Source: Methylocystis rosea
Lineage (GTDB): Bacteria; Pseudomonadota; Alphaproteobacteria; Rhizobiales; Beijerinckiaceae
NCBI RefSeq assembly: GCF_003855495.1
Contig: NZ_CP034086.1
Location: forward strand, 2,207,501-2,271,500
Length of the DNA: 64,000 nucleotides
Direction of reading: 5' to 3'
Under the pieces are notes generated by a model that was given only the letters and a program-made list of their open reading frames with translations, ran no database searches and had not been told where the DNA came from. How positions within the stretch are numbered: the first letter of the stretch is position 1; each line of letters begins with the position of its first letter. This document shows positions 15,568 to 22,824 of this stretch, in pieces. The position numbers were made by a program, and so were the translations under genes.

Positions 15568-17289
15568 TCACTTCGGATCGAAGAACGGCGTGGGATCGAC
15601 CGGGCGGATGATGCGGACGGCGTACCGCGCTCTGGTGATGCCGACCCGAAGCACACGGCGGCTGTTCTCGTATTTGGGCGCCTCATCTTCCTTCAGGAGC
15701 GCGCCTCCACGATATCCCTCCACGATGACGACGGCATCAAACTCCTTACCTTTGGATTTATGGATGGTCATCAGGATGCATCCGCGAGGAGGGCGATCAG
15801 CACCAACAAGTCGCTGCTGATCGAGGATAGCGGTGACACGCTCGACCGCGCCGGCGTATGTCGCAGTTCGCGCCCAGAGTTCGCTCAATGCCATCGCGAT
15901 CGGATCGCCGGCTTTCGAGAGGCGGACCATTGCGGCTTGAACCGCGATAGCTCTGAGGTCGTCATGGCCGGTGCAATGCTGGCGGGCTAGGCGCCAATCG
16001 CTGACAGGGTCGCCGGTGCATGCTCTCTGATATTGCGCTAGATGGTTCGGTCCAGATGCGCGGATCGGCTTGTCCCTCCGTAGCGAATCGATTGCGGCCG
16101 TCATCCTGGCGGCGCGGTCGCCGGCCGTCTTGGCTCCGAGGGCATTTTGCTGTTCGCACCAATCCTTTTTCAGGAGCCAAAAATCGGCCACACGCCGCAG
16201 CGCTGCTGTCCGGGATGCGACCGAATAGGCGGAGGTCTGCTCGAGCAACGCGGCCGTAACGAGGGCCGCCGCGGATGATTGCTCACCGTCCCAGACAACG
16301 TCGTGGCTGATGGGGGAGAGCGCGTTCTTCCCGAAATTATGAGAGGTCGAGAGCAGCTCGGAGATGTCCGCTACGAGATCGTTGCTCGTCGCCAAGACCG
16401 CCACGCAAGGCTCTGCCACGCCGCGCCGGGCCAAATCAGCGAACGCCTGACCCACATAAAAGTGGACCGTGGAATTGAACATGTTCTGGAAGCGCTCGTA
16501 GGTCGTGACGATGACATCTTTTGATCGCCCCGGCGCTTTCGCCGTTACCACCGCGTTAGCGAAGCGCAGCACGTCCGACGTCGGGCTACGGAAATTGTCC
16601 GCCTCCAGGTCGGCCTCGAGTAACTTGATACCTCGGCGTAGGATATCGAGGCGATCGGTGCGGACGCCCTTGCGGAAATCGTAGATCCGCTGCTCCGGAT
16701 CGGCGAGGAAGACGCTCTTGGTGGCTTCGGCGAGCGCCTGTACCAGGCGCCATTGATCGTCATCTGTGTCTTGAAATTCGTCGAGGATGATAAGCGGGTG
16801 AATGTCGGCGATGCCGTCGCGAATATGCCTGCTTTCCTCGATCAGGCGAGCGGCGGCATGGGCAAACGCGTCAAAGGATGCTTGGCTTTCCTCGTCGAGA
16901 AGGCGACGACGTTCTACTTCCCAGTCGCCCTCGAATTGCGTTCGCATCATTCCTTCCTGCCCGGGAGAGATCATGGCAATCGGCGAGCCGCGGAGCACTC
17001 GACCATGTCCCTTCAGGAGTTCCCAGCAGAACGAGTGATAGGTTCTGACCTCGATCCTCGACAGCTCCTCCCGGCTCAGGACGGTCTTGCAGCGCGTGAT
17101 GATCTGGTGCACGGCCGCGCGAGAGAAGCTCAAGAAAAGTGCCGTTTGACCGGGCTTCATCGCTGGCATTCCGGCCTGTGCCTTCAGGATCGCGAGGGTA
17201 GTCTTTCCCGCGCCCGGTCCGCCCAATACGAGGACGTGCCCCGGCTCGTCGAGCACCGATCTGCGCTGGTCGTTCAGGACGAAGGTCAT
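15568..17289 (-). CDS. UvrD/Rep-like helicase, Gabija GajB-like
   Basis: 573 residues. Superfamily 1 helicase motifs are in order: Walker A GGPGAGKTT (23-31), motif Ia LFLSFSRAAVHQI, motif II LIILDEFQDTDDDQW (167-180), motif III FLADPEQRIYDFR, motif V LMTIHKSKGKEFDAVVIVEG, and motif VI RVLRVGITRARYA. It is shorter than cellular UvrD, matching GajB-type helicases, which sense nucleic-acid changes and activate the partner nuclease. The start at ATG 17289 overlaps the upstream ATPase stop by 4 bp (ATGA), so the two are translationally coupled. A longer in-frame start at 17538 gives an Arg-rich unlikely N-terminus inside the ATPase gene. It is part of the element's cargo. Confidence 0.82.
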   Translation of the reverse strand: MTFVLNDQRRSVLDEPGHVLVLGGPGAGKTTLAILKAQAGMPAMKPGQTALFLSFSRAAVHQIITRCKTVLSREELSRIEVRTYHSFCWELLKGHGRVLRGSPIAMISPGQEGMMRTQFEGDWEVERRRLLDEESQASFDAFAHAAARLIEESRHIRDGIADIHPLIILDEFQDTDDDQWRLVQALAEATKSVFLADPEQRIYDFRKGVRTDRLDILRRGIKLLEADLEADNFRSPTSDVLRFANAVVTAKAPGRSKDVIVTTYERFQNMFNSTVHFYVGQAFADLARRGVAEPCVAVLATSNDLVADISELLSTSHNFGKNALSPISHDVVWDGEQSSAAALVTAALLEQTSAYSVASRTAALRRVADFWLLKKDWCEQQNALGAKTAGDRAARMTAAIDSLRRDKPIRASGPNHLAQYQRACTGDPVSDWRLARQHCTGHDDLRAIAVQAAMVRLSKAGDPIAMALSELWARTATYAGAVERVTAILDQQRLVGADRPPRGCILMTIHKSKGKEFDAVVIVEGYRGGALLKEDEAPKYENSRRVLRVGITRARYAVRIIRPVDPTPFFDPK

Positions 17290-19118
17290 CCGGGCTTGCC
17301 CTCGTCGTCTGCGTCGTCGTCGCCATCCAGTGGCGGAAGTCTCAAGAGCGCGTTCACGCGCTGCAGAAACTCGGTAATCGTCTTGGGGAGCTCGGCCAAC
17401 GATTGGCAGCACTCGATCAGGTGGGCCGCGTAACCATCCCCTTTGCGGTCTGCGAGCACGACGTAGGTAAGCTTTCTGACCGCATCGTCGTCGGCGCCGG
17501 CCATCAGCTTGCCACGGTGTTGCGGATAGTCGGGCCACTCCGCGACCGCCGATAGAAACCGTCTTTGCGCGTCGACCGCGACCTCGGCGACCAGCAGCGC
17601 CTCAATCCCCTTGTAGGTCGTCTGGCAGTTCTCCGAATACAGGGCGAGATTTGCCGTTTGCTCCGCGGTCCATTCTTTTTTCGGCAGATCATGGAACGCG
17701 AAGAACGCCTTTCGCAGGCTCCCTAAAGCGGGTCCCCATTTGGGGATTTCACCGTGGGCTCCTGCCTCGAAGACGGAGATGCCGGTCAGGTCGAAGGGGT
17801 CATACGCGTTTTCCGGGCTATGAGCTTCCAGCGCGCGCGATGTCGCGATCAGAGTCGCAACCTCGGTCGCGCCTTCCGCGACAATGACACCGCGCGCGAG
17901 GATTGCTTCTGCAAGCTGAAGCTTTCGCTGGCGCACCGCCTTGAACTTGATCCCCTCCGTCGGAATCGCGGTGCTCGAGAGACGATGGTTCGTATCGCGG
18001 TCGATTGCGAGGATCTGCGTGACCTCGAATTCGTCGATGACGTGCGACGAGTGCGAGGTGACGATCGCCTGGCCCATCTTCTTGAGAAGGTAACGGGTGA
18101 GCCGACGCTGCGAGTGCGGGGGCAACGCGATCTCCGGTTCCTCCATCGAGAAGATGACGGAGTCGTTTCCGCGAAGATCGGCAATGTGGGTCAGAAGCGA
18201 GAAAACAAGCGTGTTGATCGACCCCGTGCCCAATCTGTGGAACGGGACGGCGTATTCACTCCCCTTGGACCGCACAAAGAACTGAATAACCTCCCTCAGA
18301 TTCTCGCGCGTGAGATCCGATGCGAAGAACGCTGTCGCATCATCCTCGTCTGCTATCCCAATGAAGCGCTGCATCCGTTTTCGGACTTGCTCGCGGATCG
18401 CCTTGAGTTGCGGGATGGAGCCGACGGGCGGTTCAAACGACTTCAGACGTTTGACGGTATCCTCCCACATCGACTCGCGGCCCTTGTCGCCGAGCCGAAG
18501 AATCGTATCCAGCAGGGAGCCTCGTTCAAGACTTAACGCTCTACGGCCGGTGCGGAGCGTTCGCAGATAGATGAAGCCGCATGCCTGCTTCCAATCGCGA
18601 CCGAACGATTCTAGCCCGATGCCCGGTGTGGGATCATCCGGTTCGTCCGGGCTCTCCTTGGTGGGATGGGAGAAGAACGTCTTCCCCTCAAAATCGTCGG
18701 TCTTTCGATCGTACCAGCCGAGAAAGGTGATCGGGAGTGCGCGAACGACGCCGGGGATGTCAGTGTCGGATGGTGTCGAACCGTCGACATCGACGAAACC
18801 CTTTTTCTCTTCGCTCCAGGGTCTGGTCTTGTGAAAGAGTTTCCGACGCATATCCTCTGGCAGATCGATCAACACGACTTCAATCTTGATGACGACGAGA
18901 TTGCCGGCATCGTCTAAATACCGACCATTGTGAAAGTCGTGTTCGTCGACGATTGGTCGACGGAATAGTCGTTCCGCGCCTAGAACTAGGTCGAGCGCCT
19001 CGCAGACCGTCGATTTGCCGACGTTGTTCGTTCCGACGAGCAACGTATGCCCCGGAAAGTCGACTGTGCCGTGGGCGACACCACGAAAATTTTCGATGGT
19101 GATTTTTCTGACGCGCAT
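17286..19118 (-). CDS. OLD-family ATPase with TOPRIM domain, Gabija GajA-like
   Basis: 610 residues. The ABC-type ATPase part shows KITIENFRGVAHGTVDF, Walker A GTNNVGKST (29-37), a signature-like LGTGSINTLVF (296-306), Walker B VIFSMEEPE (321-329) and H-loop TSHSSHV (354-360). A TOPRIM nuclease domain follows: the metal-binding Glu is E415 in VIVAEGATEV, and a late Lys lies in LADRKGDGYAAHLI. The usual DxD strand appears as FFAFHDLP, with only one Asp, so catalytic competence needs checking. OLD/TOPRIM nuclease plus an overlapping UvrD helicase is the Gabija anti-phage arrangement. A class 2 OLD system is the main alternative. It is first in the cargo operon, behind an 870-bp non-coding stretch. 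Confidence 0.82.
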   Translation of the reverse strand: MRVRKITIENFRGVAHGTVDFPGHTLLVGTNNVGKSTVCEALDLVLGAERLFRRPIVDEHDFHNGRYLDDAGNLVVIKIEVVLIDLPEDMRRKLFHKTRPWSEEKKGFVDVDGSTPSDTDIPGVVRALPITFLGWYDRKTDDFEGKTFFSHPTKESPDEPDDPTPGIGLESFGRDWKQACGFIYLRTLRTGRRALSLERGSLLDTILRLGDKGRESMWEDTVKRLKSFEPPVGSIPQLKAIREQVRKRMQRFIGIADEDDATAFFASDLTRENLREVIQFFVRSKGSEYAVPFHRLGTGSINTLVFSLLTHIADLRGNDSVIFSMEEPEIALPPHSQRRLTRYLLKKMGQAIVTSHSSHVIDEFEVTQILAIDRDTNHRLSSTAIPTEGIKFKAVRQRKLQLAEAILARGVIVAEGATEVATLIATSRALEAHSPENAYDPFDLTGISVFEAGAHGEIPKWGPALGSLRKAFFAFHDLPKKEWTAEQTANLALYSENCQTTYKGIEALLVAEVAVDAQRRFLSAVAEWPDYPQHRGKLMAGADDDAVRKLTYVVLADRKGDGYAAHLIECCQSLAELPKTITEFLQRVNALLRLPPLDGDDDADDEGKPG

Positions 19119-19373
19119 CGCACCCCGATTTCCCGCCTAATTTTGTCTCGCAATCCGTCGAAAGGTGTAACTGCGATGTTTGCGCGTCGTCAAATGTTAG
19201 CCGCGGAAACCCAAGGCTAGCTCTTGATGAGAAGTGCTGCTCGACCGGGGGCTCAAAGCTTTCTTGCAGGCTGCACCTGCGAAAGTTGGCTTGGGGTCCC
19301 AGAGCGGAAATCAAATTGACGGGAAAACGCCACGTGTTGAAAGACGGCCGCCTGAAGGGCCGTCAGGCCTCGT

Positions 19374-19459
19374 GACGGCGCAAAAATCGTGTGGCGGGGC
19401 AATCGCCTGCGGAGGGCGCCAGCGTCCTCCCCGTCACGCCTTCCAAAGTAATGATGGCG
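19374..19459 (+). repeat. Direct repeat copy 1
   Basis: About 85 bp beginning GACGGCGCAAAAATCG and containing GTCCTCCCCGTCACGCC followed by AATGATGGCG. It is matched about 295 bp downstream by copy 2 at 19669-19750. The two copies differ by scattered substitutions and small indels, so the duplication is not recent. Confidence 0.8.
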
Positions 19460-19668
19460 GTTCGAAATTGTTATGGGCCGGTCACGACCGGCCGTCCCTC
19501 CATCCGATAAAATCGACGTTAAAGCACCATTGAACGCCGTGGGCGCGTTTTTCGAAACCACGCGGGTGGAAGCAGTGGATTTTTGGTTTGGGGCGCCAGA
19601 GGGCCGTTTCTGCGAAGATCGCGCTCGCGCGTTGAAGAAGGCGACTGGAAGCTATATTCGGCGATCGC

Positions 19669-19750
19669 GACGGCGCAAAATCGAGCAGCCGGGCAATGCG
19701 CCCGCGGAGGGTTCAGGCGTCCTCCCCGTCACGCCTCTCGAAATAATGGC
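19669..19750 (+). repeat. Direct repeat copy 2
   Basis: Begins GACGGCGCAAAATCG and contains GTCCTCCCCGTCACGCC then AATAATGGCG, in the same order and spacing as copy 1 at 19374. Located just after the end of the protein with the MuA-like barrel, on its downstream side. Confidence 0.8.
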
Positions 19751-19985
19751 GATTTTCGCCAGACGCGCACGCTGATCGAACGTTAGATGGGCCGTTTCTT
19801 GCGCTTGGCTTGTCGAACGGACCGGAGAGGCGCATCAATAGGCTGCGACGGCCCGGAATCGGTAGTGGCAGGCGACAAAGCCCATGGAGCGTCACGTACT
19901 CCCCGGCGCAGTCAGACTAGTATACCTCTGACCTTTCCGGCCGGCGCTGCCATAGTGCGCCGCGTCGGCCGGTCGACATTGGCTC

Positions 19986-20687
19986 CTAGTCGGCCGCCTG
20001 AACCTCTCCCGACGCCAAAGCGCCGGGTTGCTCCGCCTTCGCCACCCCGATCAGACCGCCATCGGAGTCAAGGATCATAAGGCGTGTGAGATGTCCGACT
20101 TTCGGGATGAAGACGGTCACTCTTTCGCCGTGGAGTGGCTGCATCGCCGCGCAGCTCCAGAAACGCCCGTCGAAGCGCACGCCGCCATGCTCGACGGTGC
20201 TAAACTCCTTTAGAAAGGATGCATAGATCGGCCTTCGCGAAGGATCAGGCGCCACGCCCTTCTCGGCGGCGTCCAGGATCTCTGCAGCCGCCAATGTGGC
20301 TTCGACTACGTCGAGTTCGCCCGCTGGCGAGTTGCCGGCTTCGATCGCCAGATGGGTGATGCCGCGGCCGAGCGCGGCCGATGCGCAAAGAAGCGTTGTG
20401 GCGTCTTGCTTCGACGCAGGCACCGCGTCGAGCGCGGCGATGATCTGGCCAAAGCCGCAAAGATCGGACAGCGCTGCGCGCGTGTAGCGAGCATCGGCGG
20501 ATAGTTGAAACGGCTCGGACGCTTCAATCGAAAGCCAGACGATGCGCCGCCCAATCGCCGTGACTCCTCGCAAGAGAACGTCGGCGTCGGCTTTGTCGTC
20601 TGGAACGCTGTCCAGCGCGTCGAGAATGTCGCCAAGATAGCCGATGTCGGCGAGCGCCTCATTGGCATGATGTTTCAGTTCGCTCAT
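19986..20687 (-). CDS. Duplicated helical domain fused to a MuA-type C-terminal beta-barrel
   Basis: 233 residues from ATG 20687 (AAGG site upstream). The N-terminal two thirds is an internal duplication: GYLGDILDALDSVPDDKADA..LLRGVTAIGRRIVWLSIEA and GFGQIIAALDAVPASKQDA..LLCASAALGRGITHLAIEA align unit to unit. The C-terminus (VRFDGRFWSCAAMQ, HGERVTVFIPKVGHLTRLM, DSDGGLIGVAKAE) aligns with the beta-barrel of this element's own transposase (VGGRSWTCRELRE, SDRVTVRIPKFEQWDRLP, DERGNLIGFAEE). No DDE core is present. Such a protein might compete with or modulate transposase contacts. That role is an inference; the similarity is seen directly. Confidence 0.75.
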   Translation of the reverse strand: MSELKHHANEALADIGYLGDILDALDSVPDDKADADVLLRGVTAIGRRIVWLSIEASEPFQLSADARYTRAALSDLCGFGQIIAALDAVPASKQDATTLLCASAALGRGITHLAIEAGNSPAGELDVVEATLAAAEILDAAEKGVAPDPSRRPIYASFLKEFSTVEHGGVRFDGRFWSCAAMQPLHGERVTVFIPKVGHLTRLMILDSDGGLIGVAKAEQPGALASGEVQAAD

Positions 20688-20740
20688 GTTGAAAGGCCTT
20701 GTCTTTGGGAGTGAAATCGAAACGCCCATTGTGGACAGCG

Positions 20741-21148
20741 TCACGCCGAAGGGCGCGCTTTTGCGAGCTTCTTTCGGACGGGCGTTTGCGGCTTTGCGGC
20801 GCGGCCGTTAGCTTTCCGCGCTTTCGTTCGGCTGGGCTTCGCCTTCAATCGTTCAGCCTCGGCCGCATCCTCCAAAAACCCTTCGAAAAACACTTCCTTG
20901 TCCTGGAATATCTCCGTCTCCAAAAGCAGCCGTCGTATGTCCGCAAGGATTTTGTCGAACTCAAATGTTCTGGCGTAGGCGTGGCGGACGTCGAGGTTCT
21001 CCAATTTCATGTCGTGGCGAAGCGCGCCCACTCTGCCCTCAAGATGTTCGGCATTGTCGAGCAACCTCTTGATAACCGTCTCATGCCATAGATGCTTGAG
21101 ATGTTGAGTGCGTTCGTCGTAATCTCTCATCGATCGTATGCTGCTCAT
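20741..21148 (-). CDS. Hypothetical Mu-like early-region protein, basic C-terminus
   Basis: 135 residues from ATG 21148 (CAGGTG site). It is mostly helical: YDERTQHLKHLWHETVIKRL, VGALRHDMKLENLDVRHAY, FDKILADIRRLLLETEIF. A very Lys/Arg/Ala-rich tail follows (AKPSRTKARKANGRAAKPQT onward) that probably binds nucleic acid. It lies in the early operon between the small ORF after gemA and the MuA-barrel protein. No family recognised. Confidence 0.6.
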   Translation of the reverse strand: MSSIRSMRDYDERTQHLKHLWHETVIKRLLDNAEHLEGRVGALRHDMKLENLDVRHAYARTFEFDKILADIRRLLLETEIFQDKEVFFEGFLEDAAEAERLKAKPSRTKARKANGRAAKPQTPVRKKLAKARPSA

Positions 21149-21218
21149 GGACTTCACCTGTCTGTCGTGGTTTACGATCATGCGAGGCGGGCGTAGCAGC
21201 GCCCGTCTCGCGCCTTCC

Positions 21219-21239
21219 AAGTCGCAAAGCTTGCGACTT
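21219..21239. other. Perfect inverted repeat in the early operon
   Basis: AAGTCGCAA-agc-TTGCGACTT, perfect 9-bp arms, in the 157-bp gap between two early genes. A second G/C hairpin (GGCGGGCG...CGCCCGTC) lies just beside it at about 21186-21207. It could be an attenuator or an operator; no T-run follows. Confidence 0.5.
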
Positions 21240-21305
21240 GATCTCTTCCGCCGAAAAACGTTGCAAAGACTGCGACTATTTCCTGCGCGGCGATTTCCCG
21301 CTCAA

Positions 21306-21566
21306 CTATTGCTTCGTGCTTGACGACTGGATTTCTGCCTGCACATCGCTTCGAAAGCGACGCCGTGCTCTAAGTGGAACTTGGCTATATGCGTGATCGT
21401 CTCGAACATCCGCCGACATAAGTCGCAGCCCTACGGTCACCGCTTCATTGTTGATTTCTCGAATTGCGCTTATGGTCACGCTTTGCGGGCCGATGATATC
21501 GACGAGCCTTTCCTTGCTGAGCGAAAGAAGCTCTTCGCGTGTGAAAATCGGTCCTTGCGTCATCAA
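21306..21566 (-). CDS. Small hypothetical Mu-like early protein
   Basis: 86 residues. Starts MMTQGPIFTREELLSLSKER and continues with LVDIIGPQSVTISAIREINN; the C-terminus is basic. The ATG at 21566 overlaps the GemA-like gene's stop by 4 bp (ATGA), so it is translated in the same operon. No family recognised. Confidence 0.6.
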   Translation of the reverse strand: MMTQGPIFTREELLSLSKERLVDIIGPQSVTISAIREINNEAVTVGLRLMSADVRDDHAYSQVPLRARRRFRSDVQAEIQSSSTKQ

Positions 21567-21997
21567 GCACTCCGATCTGAGGACTGGTCAGCTGTTTCAG
21601 CCATGCGCCGGATCATGGCGCGAAGACCGTTGATCGCCTTTCCGGCCGCATCCAACGAAAGAAAGCGGAGCGCCGAAACACCGTAGGAACGTTCGATCCA
21701 GGCGTTGAGCGCTTTTTCGGAACCGTCGATCGTCGACCATTCCTCCCAAAGCTTGCGGATCACCGCGACCTGTTTTGGTGTCGCCATCCCTCGCCGCGCG
21801 CCGAAGCTGGTCGCGGACGTGTGCCTGAACCCAAGCCGCTTCGCCTCCCTGACAAACGCGTTCAATCCCACATTGTCGAGGTCTTTCGCGCTCTCGACGC
21901 CGGCCGCCTCACGCAAGAGATGTCGATAGGTTTCCTCATCGAGGGCGAGTTGTCGCTTGACGATCTGAACGAGCCTTAGCTGCTTTGCGTTCAACAT
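21563..21997 (-). CDS. GemA-like / Mu gp16 family regulatory protein
   Basis: 144 residues. The pattern LNAKQLRLVQIVKRQLALDE, YRHLLREAAGVESAKDL, then MATPKQVAVIRKLWEEWS and LNAWIERSYGVSALRFL plus AGKAINGLRAMIRRM is the DUF1018/GemA (phage Mu gp16) family. In Mu, GemA modulates host gene expression and DNA topology early in infection. The protein is cytoplasmic and probably binds DNA or a host factor. It follows transposase A and ATPase B in the usual Mu order, which independently supports the call. Confidence 0.88.
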   Translation of the reverse strand: MLNAKQLRLVQIVKRQLALDEETYRHLLREAAGVESAKDLDNVGLNAFVREAKRLGFRHTSATSFGARRGMATPKQVAVIRKLWEEWSTIDGSEKALNAWIERSYGVSALRFLSLDAAGKAINGLRAMIRRMAETADQSSDRSA

Positions 21998-22056
21998 TCC
22001 GCTACTCCGCTGCTCCGTTCGCTTTCGGGGCTCTCACGCGGCCATACGAGCGCGCT

Positions 22057-22824
22057 TTACAAATCATCGTCATCCCGCGCGAGCATTCGCAGGCCACGCT
22101 TCTTTTTGAGAAAGGCGGCGGCTTCGCGGATTTCATTTGAACCGATATCGCTTCCGGCTGACCCGGCGCGCGCAGCGGACAGCATTTCGACAAGCTCGCG
22201 AATCGACTGCTTGGCGGCGAACTGGATGCAGGCTTGCAAAGCTTCTTGTCCGACGACCCCGTAGGCGACCGCAATGGCCTTATGATCTTCTTCAGAGGCT
22301 TCGCCGACGATAAATTGCCGCCCACAACGGCTCTCAATTTGATCAAGATTGCCGGCTTTGGCGCGCGATCGCTTCAAGAGCTTGTCATTGCCGCAGAAGA
22401 CGACGGGCAGACCGTGCCGGTAGGGAAAATCTGAGACTTCCTGCAAAACAGAAAGGTCGATCTTGTGCGCCTCGTCGACGACCAGGAAATCGCCCATGGC
22501 TTGCCACGCGGTGAGAAATTCTTCGATCGCTTCGAAAGCCGCCTTGCAGGAACTCGCATTGCTGAAATGCGAGCCATAGTGGTCACCGAGAATGTCAGCG
22601 AGCGAACAAAGCGCCGCGCGTGGCGTCGCGTCGCTGACATTGGCGCGCCAATATATTCCTCGAGCAAACGGGCGGCGCCCGTCGATTTCGCGCAACAAGG
22701 TGACCGTCTTGCCCTGGCCCGCCTTGCCTTTGATAACGACGGCGGTCTTGCTCTGTAGGGCGTATTCGACACTCGCGCGCACGCCGCGCGTGATTGTCGT
22801 CTCGACGAAGAAATCCTCCCTCAC
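22057..22824 (-). CDS. Mu B-like transposition ATPase (target-DNA activator)
   Basis: 255 residues, an AAA+ ATPase. Walker A is GKAGQGKT (33-40), Walker B is FLVVDEAH (113-120), and a sensor-like VVFCGND follows. MuB binds target DNA, delivers it to the transpososome and protects the element from self-integration. The start overlaps the transposase stop by 4 bp (ATGA), tying it to the A gene. Shorter than Mu B (312 residues), as in the AAA_22/TniB-like short forms of rhizobial Mu elements. Confidence 0.92.
   Translation of the reverse strand: MREDFFVETTITRGVRASVEYALQSKTAVVIKGKAGQGKTVTLLREIDGRRPFARGIYWRANVSDATPRAALCSLADILGDHYGSHFSNASSCKAAFEAIEEFLTAWQAMGDFLVVDEAHKIDLSVLQEVSDFPYRHGLPVVFCGNDKLLKRSRAKAGNLDQIESRCGRQFIVGEASEEDHKAIAVAYGVVGQEALQACIQFAAKQSIRELVEMLSAARAGSAGSDIGSNEIREAAAFLKKKRGLRMLARDDDDL

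Larger units (their letters stand above)
19119..19985. other. Long non-coding stretch with direct repeats
   Basis: No convincing gene in 867 bp; the short open frames have poor composition. It holds two direct repeats (19374-19459 and 19669-19750) and a perfect hairpin GGCCGGTC-ac-GACCGGCC near 19475-19492. It separates the element's early genes from the ATPase/helicase/RES cargo. It therefore probably carries the cargo promoter and marks the insertion scar of the block. Confidence 0.55.

Noticed and set aside
19253..19561. A 102-codon open frame in the non-coding stretch of the element
   Set aside because: Poor amino-acid composition, no ribosome site, and it crosses the direct repeat and the hairpin.
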